Of a stretch of 64,000 nucleotides of DNA, positions 63,930 to 64,000 are shown piece after piece. The position numbers and the translations under genes were made by a program. Positions within the stretch are counted from its first letter, which is position 1. Each line of letters opens with the position of its first letter. Below the pieces are notes generated by a model. The model was given only the letters and a program-made list of their open reading frames with translations, was not told where the DNA came from and made no database searches. The stretch is from Rotaria socialis (lineage: Eukaryota > Rotifera > Eurotatoria > Philodinida > Philodinidae), in contig CAJNYU010000498.1 of assembly GCA_905331475.1 (NCBI GenBank), positions 1-64,000 of the forward strand, written 5' to 3'.

Positions 63930-64000
63930 TTACATATTTTTATTTCAGAATCAAACTTTTCATTACATCAGACCAATGTTACAAATTGTCATTGAAAGGA

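Overview
The window is nuclear DNA of an animal, most likely a bdelloid rotifer or a close relative. It is AT-rich, uses the standard genetic code, and its genes are split by many short introns (mostly 45-70 nt, GT-AG) with a few introns of 0.5-1.5 kb. The products are typical of animals: a voltage-gated calcium channel alpha2/delta subunit, cofilin, a DOCK1-type GEF, eIF3h, VPS33B, the SNARE membrin, TTI2 and YRDC. The taxonomic call is an inference from gene structure and style; no rRNA or mitochondrial marker is present. Gene models were joined by hand from splice signals, reading-frame phase and family resemblance.

Layout. 1-2.6 kb: non-coding, with a palindromic CGTGAT repeat and a possible transposon remnant. 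2.6-4.7 kb (+): a copper amine oxidase whose catalytic residues and short length look bacterial. 5.3-14.5 kb (+): CACNA2D-like gene with many exons. 16.3-17.4 kb (-): cofilin. 19.4-20.05 kb (+): single-exon Cys/His-rich orphan. 20.5-22.6 kb (+): GOSR2/membrin. 23.0-23.8 kb (+): small, probably myristoylated stathmin-like protein. 25.0-35.3 kb (+): DOCK gene. 36.8-38.1 kb (+): TTI2. 40.7-42.1 kb (+): poly-Q orphan, convergent with EIF3H (-, 42.3-44.8 kb). 45.0-48.8 kb (+): a 14-exon gene joining a dsRNA-binding domain to a Regnase-type NYN ribonuclease. 49.0-52.8 kb (+): VPS33B, with a hAT-like element in intron 1. 53.2-55.5 kb (+): orphan with a TIR element in intron 1. 56.5-57.55 kb (-) and 57.7-59.8 kb (+): two orphans head to head 130 bp apart, the second a proline-rich repeat protein. 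60.1-60.3 kb (-): EF-hand fragment with an in-frame stop. 62.7-63.35 kb (-): YRDC. 63.4-63.9 kb: a Harbinger/Tourist-like MITE.

The genes are mostly unrelated housekeeping, trafficking and signalling loci, with no operon or shared pathway visible. The item most worth follow-up is the dsRBD-NYN protein at 45,045-48,830. Its 14 exons join with consistent phase into about 601 residues, and all six acidic/Asn positions of the Regnase active site are present with nearly family spacing. The architecture suggests a ribonuclease aimed at structured or double-stranded RNA. Also of interest are the bacterial-like amine oxidase with a GC-AG intron, three non-autonomous TIR elements with recognisable target duplications, and strong splice acceptors lying 0-8 nt before several start codons, which suggests spliced-leader trans-splicing.
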